In this document: in pieces, positions 62,301-64,000 of the stretch
Position numbering within the stretch: the first letter of the stretch is position 1
Layout: each line of letters begins with the position of its first letter
Origin: Rhea pennata
Lineage: Eukaryota; Chordata; Aves; Rheiformes; Rheidae
Length of the DNA: 64,000 nucleotides
Reading direction: 5' to 3'
NCBI RefSeq assembly: GCF_028389875.1
Contig: NC_084702.1
Span: 71,397,582 to 71,461,581 of the forward strand
Made by a program: the position numbers and the translations under genes
The notes under the pieces: model-generated
The model's input: the letters and a program-made list of their open reading frames with translations, nothing else
Database searches by the model: none
What the model was told of the DNA's origin: nothing

Positions 62301-64000
62301 AGCTGGGGAAATGCTGTTTTCATTGCTGGAAACTTTTACAGTTAGAATGGTGCCTGATAGAAAAATTTAAGTGGCACTGGCCTGTTCTGGTCTACTAAGT
62401 TCCCAGTGGGAGAGGTGGGCTTTCTCTGATTTATGTCATTTCTCCAAGGGCTGCATGAAGTCACAGGGAATGTGATCTTGGGGACCCCTCTAGAAGGAGG
62501 AGGTGGAAAGGGAGAGTCACCCTCTGAATTCCACACTCATCTTTGGAATGTGTGACATGAGGCCACAGGAAGCTCTTCTTCCCTGGTGCAAATCCAGGAA
62601 CTAACCCAGTGCCCACAGCATGAAGCTGTCTTGGGAATGTGCGAAGAGTTTGGCAGACCTGGCTGAAGAAAGTGGATGTTGTATCATGTCCTTGAACTCC
62701 CTCCAAAGCCAAGCAGGCTGTGCAGACGCCGATAGCAGAGTGAAAACCTTCAGCAGCAAAAAATTATGTCCTTACTATCACTAGGAACCATCTGGGCCAC
62801 ATGCTACTGTGCTGGTGGCAAGGATTTTGGCAGCTTTGGATCTGTTTCACCAGCACAGCATGAGACCTGAGTTTGGGGAAAAAAAGTAACTCGAAGAGAG
62901 AAAAGTGCTATTCAAAGGAAATGTGAAGCCAAAGAGTTTAGCATCAAATGCCTTTTGAAAGCAGCTGTGGTGCCTCTTTCAGAGTTAAATAAAGGCTGGT
63001 TTGAAGTGGGAGAGCTGCCTGGCAGAACATGCTGTTCCCATCTCACCAAATGTATTCCAGACCACCTGTCTTTGCAGGGCTAGGTTCCCCCCAGAACTAC
63101 CAGAGAAATCATGGTGGAGCTAAGTGTTTTGGTGCTCTTATTCCAAATGGCAGGCATGTGTCTGTGCAGGACACGCTGGGCACAACTTATTCCACTGCTT
63201 GCTCTGCCCTAGATGGAGCGCTTCACCCATCTAGCAGACAGGAGGGTTCTCTCATCCCAAAACAGAGCACATTTCTTCCTTGCCTCTCCGCCAAGCTTTT
63301 GAGTCAGCCTTGGTGCAAAGTCTTCAGAAGATACAAGGAACTTACAGAGGGTATGAGATCTGCATTGTGTTAGGGGTGGGTGTCCCTGGTTCTCATCACC
63401 TGGGTGCTGCACATACGTACATGTAGTTTTTTGTCAAAACAGGCTGGGGTTTTGAAAAATGGAGGATTGGGAGACAGTTGTGTTACAAACTGTTTTGTTC
63501 TCACAAAAAGAGACCTTTTGGGGCTCCATCTCCCACTGCACAGCTGCGGCATGGAGCCATGCTGCAGTGCTGCCTCTCCTTCAGCACCTCTCATCTCACC
63601 TCACCCTGGAAAGTGCTCCTGGACAGGGAGGTTTCTTTAAAACATAGTGACCCCAAGCACGAACTCCCTCCCCCAAAGTGGCTGCCACTGGCTGAGTGTT
63701 TGCCAGGCCCCTGACGCTCATGACATGAGCCTCATGCTCATATGTTGAGGGGAGAGAAGCACTATAACGCTTCTTCTTTCTCTCCAGAGGTCTCACAGAG
63801 GAACCTCTCTACCTGGTGGTTTTATTTCCATCCTGTGAGATCTCGAGATGAGGATTTTTGGGTGGGAGACAGTTTTGAGAGTTTGGCTGGCAGATCGGCA
63901 CTGCCTGGCCCTGCGCGTAGGTCCAAATGGAGGTTGTGAGATTTGGCTGGTGAAAGATAACTGAGTTTAGAGGATTTTGACCAAGAAGGGCCCTGAAGTG
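62301..64000. other. Right-edge stretch, no gene recognised
   Basis: Only short frames without family signatures. No splice pairs or repeats that I can name. Confidence 0.35.

Overview
This is a vertebrate nuclear window, most likely avian and in any case sauropsid. The evidence is spliced chemokine genes, several CR1 LINE fragments with the typical 3' end, no mammalian-type SINEs, and a mix of very GC-rich gene or promoter blocks and AT-richer intergenic DNA. The gene order SPATA31/FAM205-like, then CCL21, then CCL19, all on the + strand, matches the human 9p13 order FAM205A-CCL21-CCL19 read from its coding strand. In birds this block is expected on the Z chromosome; that last point is inference.

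Layout. Positions 1-6.5 kb are GC-rich, with a roughly 30-bp minisatellite set between two 96-bp direct repeats. There are two CpG-rich blocks, at about 3.2-3.4 and 5.5-6.4 kb, whose best splice donors lie on the minus strand. They may be non-coding first exons of a gene running off the left edge. Positions 6.5-15.8 kb hold no recognisable gene but contain AT-rich, homeodomain-motif-rich islands and one CR1. Positions 16.3-19.6 kb hold an extremely GC-rich SPATA31/FAM205-family gene; its coding frame switches once within the large last exon. Positions 19.7-39.5 kb are intergenic, with CR1 copies and an unusual pair of unclassified repeats in inverted orientation.

CCL21 lies at 39.6-41.85 kb and CCL19 at 49.9-53.84 kb. 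These are the two ligands of CCR7, which guide dendritic cells and naive T cells to T-cell zones. Both show the DCCL start of the mature chemokine, the same exon phases, and the same promoter layout: an IRF/ISRE dodecamer 13-14 bp before an ATAAATAGG TATA box. CCL21 ends in a short basic tail without the extra cysteines of mammalian CCL21. The last exon of CCL19 cannot be fixed from sequence alone. From 53.85 kb to the end I see no gene; CCL27, next in the human order, was not found.

No tRNA, rRNA, CRISPR array or prokaryotic feature was recognised. I found no clearly new multi-gene system. The most useful leads are the shared promoter module, the divergent chemokine tails, the frame break in the SPATA31-like gene, and the uncharacterised inverted repeats.
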